Positions 54,454-63,870 of a DNA stretch of 64,000 nucleotides are shown here, one piece after another (positions within the stretch are counted from its first letter, which is position 1; each line of letters begins with the position of its first letter). Under the pieces are notes generated by a model, which saw only the letters and a list, made by a program, of their open reading frames with translations, was not told the origin of the DNA and made no database searches. The position numbers were made by a program, and so were the translations under genes. Origin of the DNA: RHLJ01 sp963974345 (GTDB taxonomy: Bacteria > Bacteroidota > Rhodothermia > Balneolales > Balneolaceae); assembly GCA_963974345.1 (NCBI GenBank), contig CAXBBW010000007.1, forward strand, positions 122,540 through 186,539. The letters run 5' to 3'.

Positions 54454-56991
54454 GTGTTTAAAAGAAATTCATACATAATAATTGCTTTAGGGATCATTGG
54501 GGTAATTACTTTTGGTTTTTTGAGACCAAAAATCGATGTTAATGCCAATGGGGCAATACAAAAAAGTAGTTCAGAAATAGTTGATTTTATAGAAAAACTT
54601 GCTCCTCAACTTGGCTTCTCAATGGATAGCCTTTCTACAGCGTCAATGTTCGAACAACATGCTGATTACTTGAGGATGTTACAGGATTCTCTTAAAGGTG
54701 AAATATCACCAGCGGTAATGAATGCACAAGATGTTCATATACAAAGTTGGGTTACCATAGTTACTCCCCCTATTAGTCTCAACGATCCAATTATAAATAT
54801 AAATAATGCATTCCAATCAGTTGGTATGTTGGGTATTAGGACATCGAATTCTGGAAAAGTAATAAGAGTGAGTACAAATCCTGAAACTAATAATCCTACG
54901 TTTATTCAAGGTGATTCAATAGAAGCAGTAGCTCAAAAAATTGTAGGTGATGTGTTTGAGTATCCTCTTAATAATTATACTATTCTTGGGTCAGTAAATA
55001 CTGACTCAATATTATATACACCTGAAACCCAAAATCAATTCCAACAATTAGGTAATCAAAATAATCTTGATTCACCACTGATTGAGATTAAATGGCAAAG
55101 AAATTCTCAAATAGCAACGGGTCCTGAGTTTCTAACTCTTTCCATTGAACCTATTGTAAAAGAATTTGAATCAGTAAATGGGTTCAGTACAAAATTTGGA
55201 TATCAAATCACTTCATTTGTTGCTAGAAATCAACTCGAACCAATTGACTTAAATGTAGATTTCTTTGAAGATTTCCCTGTGTTTACATATGCAGTTGTAG
55301 TCATTGCAGTTATATTAGCTTTTCTTGTGATAGCAGTTGGGATTAGAAATATTTTCAAAGGGAAAGTTGAATGGCGACGTTCATTAGTAATGTTTGTATT
55401 GATGGCAGCGACATATTTCGGCTGGCGTGTTATTTTCTATGTAGATGTTTACGGAGAGTTAATAAATAGTACAAGCTTATTTATTTTAATAATTAATAAT
55501 TTACTTTTTGGAATAATAATAGGTCTATATGCTGCTATGGCATATATAAGTTGGGAAGCTTTTGCAAGGAGCCAAAAAAATGGAGAATTAGAACTGGTGG
55601 ATGCTTTTTGGCAACGTAGATTTTTTGTTAGAGAAACGGGATCGGCACTATTTCATGGATTTTTTATTGGTGGCATTTTATTAGGGCTTTTTGGATTAGG
55701 GGTATATTTAAGTGATACCTTTTTTATGCAGAATGATAGTCAATTTGGGTATACCGAGGGTAGTATAAGTCTTAAAATACTAACCATCAATATGACTGCA
55801 TGGAGTACAGTCTGGCTTATCGGTTTTGGACAAATAGGGTTTATTTATGGTTTACTAAAACATTGGATTAAGAAAGAATCGTTATCACTAATTATAATTA
55901 TTCTTGTTTCAGGTCTACTAATCACATCGTTAGGACGACTAGTAGCAACCCCATTAAATTTGTGGGAAGATTTTCTCATTTATGGAGTACTTGCCGCTGT
56001 TATAGTAATGGTATACCACAATTTTGGCATTGTTACGGTAAATACAGCTTGGTGGGTATTTGTATGTGTTATTTTGATGATGCCATATATCGGATCAGAG
56101 AATTTAGAAATGGCATCAACATGGTGGGCACAAAGTTTTTTAATAGCTGGAGTCCCCATTTTTGGATTTATCTTACATAAGTATGGTATTCCAGTTTCAG
56201 AAGTTGGAGATTATATTCCAGAGTATCAGGAGCGCATGACCCAACACCTCAGGGTAGAAAAAGAAATTGAGATTGCAAGAGAAAGCCAATACAAATTAAT
56301 GCCCGTTCAACCTCCAACTGGGGAAGGGTTTGACGTATTTGGCTTTTTTCTTCCATCATTTGAAGTTGGAGGAGATTACTTTGATTACGTTTTGTCAAAA
56401 GATGCAAAGGGAAATCCAATCGCCCTTACCATGGTAGTTGTGGATGTTTCAGGAAAAGCCATGAGAGCTGCAATGCCAGCTATTTTTACAAGTGGTCTCT
56501 TACTCGCGAGAATGAAAGAAGATAGTCCTGAAAAAATTCTTACCAATGTAAATGAACCCATTTTTACCAGAACTGATAAACGTACATTTATAACATGTGC
56601 TATGGCTCGTTATAATTTAGAAACCAAAATAATTTCGGTTGTGAATGCTGGACATTGTAAACCAGTACTAAAAAGAAATGGTGTTGCTGATTTTATTCAA
56701 ACTCCTGATCCAAGACTACCGTTAGGTGTTAGAGTAGATACAGAATATCATTCTCAAGAGTTTAGATTAAAAAAGGGCGATGTTTTTCTGCTCTATTCAG
56801 ATGGATTACCCGAAGCAGGTAATGAAAAAGGAGAACGCTTTGGATTTGAAGAAGTTCCACGCCTAATGGAACGTATTGATACTGAGAACCTTTCTTCTAA
56901 TGAAATCGCTCAAGAAATCAAGCGAACAGTTCAAAAATTCAGTAACTATCAGCTTGCAGACGATACCACTGTTATTTGTCTGAAAGTATAA
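54454..56991 (+). CDS. Multi-pass membrane PP2C/SpoIIE phosphatase (RsbU-like)
   Basis: 845 aa from the GTG at 54454, with AAAGAGG upstream. After an N-terminal helix, residues about 25-270 form an extracytoplasmic domain of unknown type. Eight or so transmembrane helices follow (about 275-590). A linker (RVEKEIEIARESQYKLMP) leads to a SpoIIE phosphatase domain with metal-binding FEVGGDYFDY, VVDVSGKAMRAAMPA, NAGHCKPVL and LYSDGLPEAGN. Homologues dephosphorylate anti-sigma-factor antagonists. No antagonist or anti-sigma gene is adjacent. It lies 117 bp after the kinase, so membership of the same operon is possible but not shown. Confidence 0.88.
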   Translation: MFKRNSYIIIALGIIGVITFGFLRPKIDVNANGAIQKSSSEIVDFIEKLAPQLGFSMDSLSTASMFEQHADYLRMLQDSLKGEISPAVMNAQDVHIQSWVTIVTPPISLNDPIININNAFQSVGMLGIRTSNSGKVIRVSTNPETNNPTFIQGDSIEAVAQKIVGDVFEYPLNNYTILGSVNTDSILYTPETQNQFQQLGNQNNLDSPLIEIKWQRNSQIATGPEFLTLSIEPIVKEFESVNGFSTKFGYQITSFVARNQLEPIDLNVDFFEDFPVFTYAVVVIAVILAFLVIAVGIRNIFKGKVEWRRSLVMFVLMAATYFGWRVIFYVDVYGELINSTSLFILIINNLLFGIIIGLYAAMAYISWEAFARSQKNGELELVDAFWQRRFFVRETGSALFHGFFIGGILLGLFGLGVYLSDTFFMQNDSQFGYTEGSISLKILTINMTAWSTVWLIGFGQIGFIYGLLKHWIKKESLSLIIIILVSGLLITSLGRLVATPLNLWEDFLIYGVLAAVIVMVYHNFGIVTVNTAWWVFVCVILMMPYIGSENLEMASTWWAQSFLIAGVPIFGFILHKYGIPVSEVGDYIPEYQERMTQHLRVEKEIEIARESQYKLMPVQPPTGEGFDVFGFFLPSFEVGGDYFDYVLSKDAKGNPIALTMVVVDVSGKAMRAAMPAIFTSGLLLARMKEDSPEKILTNVNEPIFTRTDKRTFITCAMARYNLETKIISVVNAGHCKPVLKRNGVADFIQTPDPRLPLGVRVDTEYHSQEFRLKKGDVFLLYSDGLPEAGNEKGERFGFEEVPRLMERIDTENLSSNEIAQEIKRTVQKFSNYQLADDTTVICLKV

Positions 56992-57088
56992 TTATTTATG
57001 ACAGTTTAGCATTATTACCCTTTTTGGCGTAATGTTTGGGTATTAAAAAACCAGTTTAAATGTAGACTAATTAACTAACCAGAAAAAA

Positions 57089-58087
57089 ATGGCTCAAGAA
57101 CCAAATTTCGAATTCAATCTGCCTCCGCAGTTTGATCAAATAACAAAAAATATAAGGTGGGTAATTGTCGGTTTTTTGGCAATTATGGCTGTCTTTTCTT
57201 CCTTCTTTACGGTCGAGACTGAAGAGGTTGGAGTAGTAATGCGCTTCGGTAAATATGTTGATGAGGCTAGACCGGGACTTAACTTCAAAATTCCTTTTAT
57301 AGATCAAGTAAAATATGTGCCAGTTCAAAGACAACTTAAACAAGAGTTTGGGTACAGAACTACTTCAGCAGGAGTAAATTCTTCATATAGAAAAGCAGGG
57401 TATGGAGGTGAGTCGTTAATGCTTACTGGTGATCTTAACTTAGCCGATGTAGAATGGGTAGTACAGTTCAGAATTGATAATCCATACAACTATTTATTTA
57501 AAGTTCGTAACGCTGACGAAACACTACGTGATATTTCAGAGGCTGCAATGCGACAAATAGTTGGAGATAGAACGGTAAATGAAGTTTTGACCGTTGGTCG
57601 TGCAGAAGTTGCAAGCGAAGCTGAATTAATAATTCAAGCAATTGTTGATGAATATGAATTAGGAATTAAAATTGAGCAAATGGTATTGCAAGATGCCAAT
57701 CCGCCAGATCCTGTAAAACCTTCCTTTAATGGAGTAAATGAAGCTGAGCAACAAAGAGAAACATTGATAAATCAAGCGAGAGCTGATTATAATCGTGTAA
57801 TTCCTCGTGCTGCAGGTGAAGCTGAACAAACTATCCAGCAGGCTGAAGGTTATGCACTGAGTCGAGTTAATACAGCTGAAGGTGAAGTGTCAAAATTTAA
57901 TGACTTGTATTCTGAATATATCAAAGCTCCTGAAGTAACTAAAACTCGTATTTTCTTAGAAACAATGGAAGATATTCTGCCAAGAATGGGACAGAAGATT
58001 ATTACGGATGAAAAAGGGAATAGTGTAATTCCTTTGTTACAACTCCAGATGGATGGCGCAAAAAAAACAACTAATTCTAATCAATAA
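57089..58087 (+). CDS. hflK: HflK, SPFH/band 7 membrane protein
   Basis: 332 aa. One membrane helix near residues 22-42 (NIRWVIVGFLAIMAVFSSFF) precedes the SPFH domain (VETEEVGVVMRFGKYVDEARPGL, split here for length) and a long charged helix (residues about 200-270). With HflC it forms a cage around the FtsH protease and modulates membrane protein turnover. HflK of proteobacteria has a glycine-rich N-terminus, absent here. The hflC gene follows after 15 bp. Confidence 0.9.
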   Translation: MAQEPNFEFNLPPQFDQITKNIRWVIVGFLAIMAVFSSFFTVETEEVGVVMRFGKYVDEARPGLNFKIPFIDQVKYVPVQRQLKQEFGYRTTSAGVNSSYRKAGYGGESLMLTGDLNLADVEWVVQFRIDNPYNYLFKVRNADETLRDISEAAMRQIVGDRTVNEVLTVGRAEVASEAELIIQAIVDEYELGIKIEQMVLQDANPPDPVKPSFNGVNEAEQQRETLINQARADYNRVIPRAAGEAEQTIQQAEGYALSRVNTAEGEVSKFNDLYSEYIKAPEVTKTRIFLETMEDILPRMGQKIITDEKGNSVIPLLQLQMDGAKKTTNSNQ

Positions 58088-58102
58088 AGAAAGGTAATAA
58101 CA

Positions 58103-59050
58103 ATGAAAGAGATTAAAGGATTAGGAATAATAGTAGTTTTAGCAATAGTTAGTATTGTACTTTTCAATGCTACATTTATTGTTGATGAGCAAGAGCAGGT
58201 AATTATTACCCAGTTTGGTGAACCAAAAGGTGAGGCAATTAATACCCCTGGATTAAAATTTAAAATTCCATTTCTTCAAGATGCGAATTACTTTGAAAAA
58301 CGTTACTTAGAATGGGATGGTGACCCCAATCAGGTGCCTACAAAAGACAAAGTATTTATTTTTGTTGATACGTATGCGAGATGGCAAATAACAGATCCGT
58401 TAAAGTATTTCGAGCGTTTAGGTAATGAACGTGGTGCTCAATCAAGATTAGATGATATTCTTGATGGTGAAACGAGAAATGCGGTTGCATCTCATGATTT
58501 GGTAGAGCTTATTCGTTCTTCTAACCGAGTAGCGGAAACGGAAGGTGTAATAGCAGATATAGTGAATGATTCTTTAGAGAATATTCAAATTGGACGTGAT
58601 ATAATCCAAGAACAGATTCAAGAATTAGCGAATGCAAGAGCTGCAGATCTCGGAATCGCAATATTGGATTTTAGATTCAAAAGAATCAATTATGCCGAAG
58701 AAGTTCGACGTACGGTTTATGATCGTATGATTTCAGAACGTAATCGTATAGCAGATAAATTTCGATCAGAAGGTCAAGGTGAATCTTCCCGAATAAACGG
58801 TGAAAAAGAGCGTGAACTTCTGAGGATTCAATCAGAAGCATTCCGCCAAGCTGAAACTATACGAGGTAGAGCTGATGCACAAGCTGCTGCAATTTATAAT
58901 GCGGCTTATAATAAATCTTCTGCTGCACGCGAGCTTTATTCCTTTACCAAAAGCATGGAAGCTTATGGCAATACCATTGATAAAGAAACTTCTCTTATAA
59001 TTTCTACCGATAGTGAATTTTATAAGTATCTCAATTCCATAAACGAATAG
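58103..59050 (+). CDS. hflC: HflC, SPFH/band 7 membrane protein
   Basis: 315 aa. The N-terminal anchor helix is LGIIVVLAIVSIVLFNATFIV. The SPFH domain begins VDEQEQVIITQFGEP and includes YARWQITDPLKYFERLG. The heptad-rich C-terminal helix contains INGEKERELLRIQSEAFRQ. It pairs with HflK as the regulator complex of FtsH. Length is typical and the gene is followed by a strong terminator that closes the hflKC unit. Confidence 0.93.
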   Translation: MKEIKGLGIIVVLAIVSIVLFNATFIVDEQEQVIITQFGEPKGEAINTPGLKFKIPFLQDANYFEKRYLEWDGDPNQVPTKDKVFIFVDTYARWQITDPLKYFERLGNERGAQSRLDDILDGETRNAVASHDLVELIRSSNRVAETEGVIADIVNDSLENIQIGRDIIQEQIQELANARAADLGIAILDFRFKRINYAEEVRRTVYDRMISERNRIADKFRSEGQGESSRINGEKERELLRIQSEAFRQAETIRGRADAQAAAIYNAAYNKSSAARELYSFTKSMEAYGNTIDKETSLIISTDSEFYKYLNSINE

Positions 59051-59070
59051 TTTAAAACTGATTTAGTTCT

Positions 59071-59101
59071 AAAAAGCACGAGTTTCACTCGTGCTTTTTT
59101 T
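59071..59101 (+). terminator. Rho-independent terminator after hflC
   Basis: AGCACGAGT (59075-59083) pairs with ACTCGTGCT (59087-59095), flanked by A5 on the left and T7 on the right, 20 bp past the hflC stop. Confidence 0.92.
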
Positions 59102-59111
59102 GTTTATTGAT

Positions 59112-59141
59112 TTTGCTCATCGAGCAATATTTATATCTTAG
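59112..59141 (+). promoter_or_regulatory. Candidate Bacteroidota promoter for the hybrid kinase gene
   Basis: TTTG (59112-59115) and TATCTTAG (59134-59141, one mismatch to TAnnTTTG) are separated by 18 bp, 20 bp before the TTG start at 59162. Confidence 0.4.
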
Positions 59142-59161
59142 AGAGAATTATACCAAAGAAG

Positions 59162-60892
59162 TTGAAGCTAAAAGATTTATTACCCTCATTTAATGCTGAA
59201 GTAGATATCGAAATTAAATTATTCGAAATCACTTTATTTCTAACAACTTTGGTATTTTTATTATGGTGGGGAATAGCCCTTCTTGCCAATTATATTCTTC
59301 AAATACAGACGATCTATTTTGTATGTTTAGTATTGTATTCAGGGCTTTATGTTGCTTTTAAACGAAGAGTCTCATTTAATATAATCGCAACTATTTATTA
59401 CACATCGGCTTTAATTGTATTGCTTTATTCATGGCTTCCCTCGGGTGGAGTTTCAGGAATTATTTTATTAATGATGGTTCTGATATATATATCAGGTTTA
59501 CTCGTTCTTCCTAGTAGAGGATTTCTTGTTTTTTTCGTAATTAGCTTGATAATCTTAATTTTCTATGCAATTATTGAATTTCAAAATCCAAACCTTGCTC
59601 TACCATATGCTAGTAATTTCGATAGAGTTCGCGACTTTTCTATAGCGGGATTCATTTCACTTACTACAATTGGATATTCACTACACATATTCAAAAAAAC
59701 ATATTCACAAGATAGAGTGCGACTAAAAGAAACCATTCAAGCATTAGAAATTGAAAAGGAAAAAGCACTATCAGCTGATAAAGCTAAAACCGATTTTTTA
59801 GCGACTATTAGTCATGAAATGAGAACCCCTTTAAATGGGATTGTTGGAATATCAGAACTACTAAAAGAAACGAAGCTGGATAAAGATCAAGAAAGCTTAA
59901 TGGAGAATTTGAGCTATAGTAGCGAGCACCTTCATAGTCTAATTAGTGATATTCTAGATGTCACTTTAATCGAAAGTGGAAAATTGGTAATGCAGTCCAA
60001 TGAAATTGATCTTGAAAAAGATCTTCAGAAATTAATAGAAATCGTTAAGCCAAGACTAGACAAAAAAGAAGGTCAAGTCGAGATATTAATAGAACATGAT
60101 CAAGCTATTCCACCAACCATAATCGGTGATTCATTAAAGCTAAGGCAAGTGCTTTTAAACCTTATAAATAATGCAATTAAATTTACTGAGAAAGGCTCGG
60201 TTAGTATTAGCACTAAACTTTTACATTTAAACGACTCAGAGATGAGAGTACAGTTTAAAATAACTGATACAGGTGTGGGGATTTCTGAGGATGGCAAAAA
60301 GCAATTATTTAGCAAGTTCTATAAAGGCGCTTTAGATTCTAATATCGAAGGAACGGGATTAGGGCTTTCCATTACTAAGAATCTAATAGTACTAATGGGA
60401 GGAGAAATCAAGTTTGAGTCTCAAGAAAACATTGGCTCTTCATTCTATTTTGAAATTCCTTTTAAACATTGGCAAAAAACAGAGGAAGTCGAAATTGATA
60501 AAGAGCTCAAAGAAAAACCTCTTCAAGATATAAATATTCTAATTGTAGAAGATGTTCGTATAAATCAAATTGTGATTAAGAAATTAGCTGAAAGCTTAGG
60601 GTTAACATCAATAGAAGTAGCTGAAAATGGAGAGGTGGCTGTCCAAAAAGTGAAATCAACCTGGTACGATGTTATACTAATGGATATTCAAATGCCAATT
60701 ATGGATGGGGTTGAAGCTTCAGAATTAATAACAGAGATTTATACTGGCAAAAAGAAACCTATCATTATTGCAGTAACTGCAAATGCTTTGGTAACCGATC
60801 AAAAGAGATACAAGCAAGCTGGTATAAATGGTTATCTTAGTAAACCTATTACAAAAGAATCTCTCAGAGAGGCACTAAGTAAGTTTATTTAG
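59162..60892 (+). CDS. Hybrid histidine kinase with C-terminal receiver domain
   Basis: 576 aa from a TTG start, the only initiator that keeps the N-terminus ahead of the membrane segments; AAAGAAG is a plausible ribosome binding site. Six or so membrane helices (residues about 25-185) form the sensor region with no known domain. The kinase core has LATISHEMRTPLNGIVGIS (His218), NLINNAIKFTEKG, DTGVGISEDG and GTGLGLSITKNLIVLMGG. The receiver domain has Asp508 in VILMDIQMPIMDG. There is no DNA-binding partner next to it, so the output may pass through another receiver or a phosphotransfer protein elsewhere. Confidence 0.92.
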   Translation: MKLKDLLPSFNAEVDIEIKLFEITLFLTTLVFLLWWGIALLANYILQIQTIYFVCLVLYSGLYVAFKRRVSFNIIATIYYTSALIVLLYSWLPSGGVSGIILLMMVLIYISGLLVLPSRGFLVFFVISLIILIFYAIIEFQNPNLALPYASNFDRVRDFSIAGFISLTTIGYSLHIFKKTYSQDRVRLKETIQALEIEKEKALSADKAKTDFLATISHEMRTPLNGIVGISELLKETKLDKDQESLMENLSYSSEHLHSLISDILDVTLIESGKLVMQSNEIDLEKDLQKLIEIVKPRLDKKEGQVEILIEHDQAIPPTIIGDSLKLRQVLLNLINNAIKFTEKGSVSISTKLLHLNDSEMRVQFKITDTGVGISEDGKKQLFSKFYKGALDSNIEGTGLGLSITKNLIVLMGGEIKFESQENIGSSFYFEIPFKHWQKTEEVEIDKELKEKPLQDINILIVEDVRINQIVIKKLAESLGLTSIEVAENGEVAVQKVKSTWYDVILMDIQMPIMDGVEASELITEIYTGKKKPIIIAVTANALVTDQKRYKQAGINGYLSKPITKESLREALSKFI

Positions 60893-62218
60893 TTACACTT
60901 GAGCGAACTCGGCAAATTCCATATTTAATAAATCGCTAAGAATCATTTTAGCTTTCGTAGTATCGATTTGAGCTCCCAACTTAATCAAAATACTGTATAA
61001 TCCAGTATGAACTCGGCTCGTATATAAGAAGTGCTTCGATCCTCTCAATTCATTTGATAGGGGTGCTTCTTTTGTGAAATGACGAATTTCCTCATCAAAT
61101 TTTGGATCACTAAAATCAAAAGTGTCATATTTGTAAGGCTTCGAAAACATGATGCCGTAATTTCTTGCAAAGTTATAATACTCTTCTTCACGATCTTGAG
61201 TTTTCGATTCTGGGTTAATTACATCAAGTTTTACATATAACTTGCGTATGGCTTCCTGATCATTAGCAAGATGCGTAGGTAGTAGTTTGAGGTAATTGGT
61301 AAAGAACTCTTCAGGGAACAATTTTACGCATCCAAAATCAATCACTCCAAGTTTATCGTCATTGGTAAATAAGAAATTTCCAGGATGAGTATCAGCATGT
61401 ACATATCCACCTACACGGATCTCTTCATGGAAAAAATCCCAGATCAATTGACCGAAATGATTCTTTTGTTCTTGACTGGGTTTTTCTTTCAAGAATTCTC
61501 CCAAATGTCTACCATTTACAAAACTCATGCAAAGTACTCTTTCGGTTGAGTACTCCTGAATCCATTCAGGGATAATTATTTCATCACTCCCAAATCGTTT
61601 TCTGAACTGATCAATTTGAGAACCCTCATGCTTGTAATCAGTTTCTTCCATCAATGTTTGTTTAATTTCATTGAAGTAAGGATCTATATCCTGACCTTTT
61701 TTTATGATTCTTTTTGCCAACGATTTAGCTACAGTCATATCAGAATTTATCGTCTCACGAACATTAGGATATTGAATTTTGACGGCTACTTTTCTTCCAT
61801 CTTTAAGTTCTGCTCGATGTACTTGACCAATAGATGCGGCTGCAAAAGCTTCTGGTTCAAACTTTGCAAAAAGTTGCTCTGGATAATCTCCCAATTCTCT
61901 TTTAATAATAGTTCGAACAAGCGCTTTATTAATTGGTGGTACAGAATATTGAGCCTGACTCATTACTTCGGCAAACTCTTCCGGTAAAAACCCTTGATCC
62001 ATACTCATTCCCTGAGCAATTTTTAATGCAGTCCCCCTCAGTTTTGAAAATTCTTTAAATACTTCTTTAGCATTATTGGTATGGAAATCCTTGTCAGTTC
62101 CACTATCAGCACCAACTTTTTTCTTGATGTAACGCTGGGCGTAATTGGTGCCAACCTTAATTCCTGTTTTCGCAATAATTTTACCACGCTCAAACTTCGA
62201 CGATGGAAAATCACTCAT
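60893..62218 (-). CDS. UbiB/ABC1/AarF family atypical kinase
   Basis: 441 aa from the ATG at 62218, which overlaps the tetR-type stop (ATGAGTGA) and has GAGGAAAA in front; a start 17 codons upstream lies inside the regulator gene. Family features are an N-terminal lysine motif reading LKIAQGMSMD (KxAQ where many members have KxGQ), the Ala-rich nucleotide loop FAAASIGQVHRAELKDG, VAVKIQYPN, HADTHPGNFLF and VIDFGCVK. ABC1 proteins are linked to quinone or lipid metabolism, and here quinone synthesis genes are absent. Translational coupling with the TetR-type regulator suggests they work together. Confidence 0.88.
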   Translation of the reverse strand: MSDFPSSKFERGKIIAKTGIKVGTNYAQRYIKKKVGADSGTDKDFHTNNAKEVFKEFSKLRGTALKIAQGMSMDQGFLPEEFAEVMSQAQYSVPPINKALVRTIIKRELGDYPEQLFAKFEPEAFAAASIGQVHRAELKDGRKVAVKIQYPNVRETINSDMTVAKSLAKRIIKKGQDIDPYFNEIKQTLMEETDYKHEGSQIDQFRKRFGSDEIIIPEWIQEYSTERVLCMSFVNGRHLGEFLKEKPSQEQKNHFGQLIWDFFHEEIRVGGYVHADTHPGNFLFTNDDKLGVIDFGCVKLFPEEFFTNYLKLLPTHLANDQEAIRKLYVKLDVINPESKTQDREEEYYNFARNYGIMFSKPYKYDTFDFSDPKFDEEIRHFTKEAPLSNELRGSKHFLYTSRVHTGLYSILIKLGAQIDTTKAKMILSDLLNMEFAEFAQV

Positions 62219-62915
62219 CTTTTTTTTCCTCTTTTTGATTGAATAAGTCTGTAATGCAATCTCCAACAAAAGGGATGTCTTTACCGATACCCACGGAGCT
62301 GAATAAATATTTGACTAAATCGAATCCTTTATCAATTGTCTTATTGTAAACAGCTTCCTGTAAAAGAGAAGTAAGTTTATCTGATAAGGCAAGCGTTCGT
62401 TCTTTATCAATAGATTCATCTGAAAGCCAAAAACGAACTAAAAATAGATATTGACTGGCGAGAATTTTATAAAAGTAATCTTTCATAAAAAAACCGGCGC
62501 TAACAGCAATTTCTCCATCAGAAGTAAGAAAATCTTTAAAGAGAACAGTTACTTCTTTATGAAATTCAGAATTACTTCTTTTTTGAAAGATGTGTTTATC
62601 AAAGGTATCATCCACAAAAGCTGGACTTTCACTCATCATATCAAAAAGGGTGTAGATGAAGTTGGAAAATTTTTCGCTTAGAGAATAATCTTCAAAATCA
62701 TCAATTTCCTCAATCATAGCCCAGTATTGGTAAATTAGAGCTGGATAATAGAATGAAAGAATTGATTTTTTATTGGGGAAGTGAGCGTAGATTTCGGAAG
62801 CTGATAATTTTGTGGCATCTACTAGATCGGGAATAGATACCTTGCCCTTCTTCTGGTAGATTTCTATAGCCTTCCAAGTAATTTCAATTTTTGTATTTAT
62901 TTTTTCTGCAGTCAT
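62211..62915 (-). CDS. TetR family transcriptional regulator
   Basis: 234 aa from the ATG at 62915 (MTAEKINTK); an in-frame TTG at 62942 would add 9 residues. The helix-turn-helix occupies residues about 26-50 (VSIPDLVDATKLSASEIYAH) followed by FPNKKSILSFYY. The C-terminal ligand domain is helical and not assignable. It overlaps the ABC1 kinase gene by 8 bp and lies divergent to the transporter gene, so autoregulation of this intergenic region is likely. Confidence 0.85.
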   Translation of the reverse strand: MTAEKINTKIEITWKAIEIYQKKGKVSIPDLVDATKLSASEIYAHFPNKKSILSFYYPALIYQYWAMIEEIDDFEDYSLSEKFSNFIYTLFDMMSESPAFVDDTFDKHIFQKRSNSEFHKEVTVLFKDFLTSDGEIAVSAGFFMKDYFYKILASQYLFLVRFWLSDESIDKERTLALSDKLTSLLQEAVYNKTIDKGFDLVKYLFSSVGIGKDIPFVGDCITDLFNQKEEKKDE

Positions 62916-62989
62916 AGAATGAATAGTTTTGAAATCAAACAAACCCGAATTGTAAACAGTTCGTTCTTGGACTATAAATAATGTGCTTT

Positions 62990-63000
62990 TGTTTCAAACA
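62990..63000. promoter_or_regulatory. Small palindrome in the tetR-type/transporter intergenic region
   Basis: TGTTTCAAACA is a perfect 5+1+5 dyad about 75 bp from the regulator start and 36 bp before the transporter ATG. It is a possible operator of the TetR-type protein. Such short AT-rich dyads also occur by chance. Confidence 0.25.
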
Positions 63001-63035
63001 CTTTGTTTATTTGGCGAATTAATTTATATGTAAGA

Positions 63036-63776
63036 ATGAATAATAAACGAGACGCACTCTTTCTAACTTTAACAGCAGTATTCCTAACATCTTTAGTACT
63101 AGGGAATATAATAGGGACAACTAAATTCGTAACAATTTTTAGTATCGACCTTCCGGGATGGTTGCAAGCTATTACCCCTCCGCTAGTTCGAAATGGTAGT
63201 ATATATACTATGAGTGTTCCTGCTGGGGTAATTGCATATCCATTTACATTTCTAGCAACTGATTTGATCTCCGAATTATTTGGCAGGAGGAAAGCTCAGT
63301 TGGTAGTATGGGTTGGTTTCGCAATGAACTTTTTTATGCTTTTTTTGATGTCAGTAAATCATTGGTTACCAAATGCGGCAGGAGTAAGTGGTGGACTTCC
63401 ATTATTTGAAGGAGTGTATGACTTCATGGTGGGTAATGTGATTGCTAGTATGATTGCTTACCTAATTGCCCAAAGCGTTGATGTTCGCCTTTTTCATTTT
63501 TGGAAGAAAAAAACAAAAGGAAAACATCTTTGGTTACGCAACAATGGTTCAACTATGTTTAGTCAACTAGTAGATTCAACTGCAATTATCACTATTCTAT
63601 ATTTGGCAAATAATTTAGGTGACAGCATAAACTCAGTTGGCGCAGTAATTATATTGATCTTGAACTCCTATTTATTCAAGTTCTTTTTTGCCCTTTTTGA
63701 TACTCCGCTAATGTACCTTGGTGTGAAGTTATTTAAATCTTACAACGAAGATCCTGAGGTAAGTGCCAACTATTAA
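63036..63776 (+). CDS. Queuosine precursor transporter, VUT/YhhQ family
   Basis: 246 aa from the ATG at 63036 (MNNKRDALFLTL); an in-frame start at 63003 would add an unlikely leader. About six membrane helices are seen. Family features include LGNIIGTTKFV, the segment PAGVIAYPFTFLATDLISE with the conserved acidic DLISE, FGRRKAQLVVWVGF and the later STAIITILYLANN. YhhQ members import 7-cyano- or 7-aminomethyl-deazaguanine for queuosine in tRNA. No que gene is next to it. Confidence 0.85.
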   Translation: MNNKRDALFLTLTAVFLTSLVLGNIIGTTKFVTIFSIDLPGWLQAITPPLVRNGSIYTMSVPAGVIAYPFTFLATDLISELFGRRKAQLVVWVGFAMNFFMLFLMSVNHWLPNAAGVSGGLPLFEGVYDFMVGNVIASMIAYLIAQSVDVRLFHFWKKKTKGKHLWLRNNGSTMFSQLVDSTAIITILYLANNLGDSINSVGAVIILILNSYLFKFFFALFDTPLMYLGVKLFKSYNEDPEVSANY

Positions 63777-63837
63777 TGAGTTATGAATTTTCGTCATCCA
63801 AAAGAGAGAAAAAAAGATGAATTATTTTGAAATAAAA

Positions 63838-63870
63838 TTTGCCTTCGACCCCTTCTTTGCCGTACCTTTG
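63838..63870 (+). promoter_or_regulatory. Strong Bacteroidota-type promoter, probably of an rRNA operon
   Basis: TTTG (63838-63841), a 21-bp spacer and TACCTTTG (63863-63870) match the group's -33/-7 consensus at every defined base. Predicted transcription starts near 63877. Confidence 0.7.

Noticed and set aside
62941..63035. Sigma-54 promoter or TGTNCG palindromes in front of the VUT transporter
   Set aside because: The sequence TGTTTCAAACA resembles the array dyads only in its outer bases, lacks the CG steps and the tandem partner, and no GG-N10-GC element is near.
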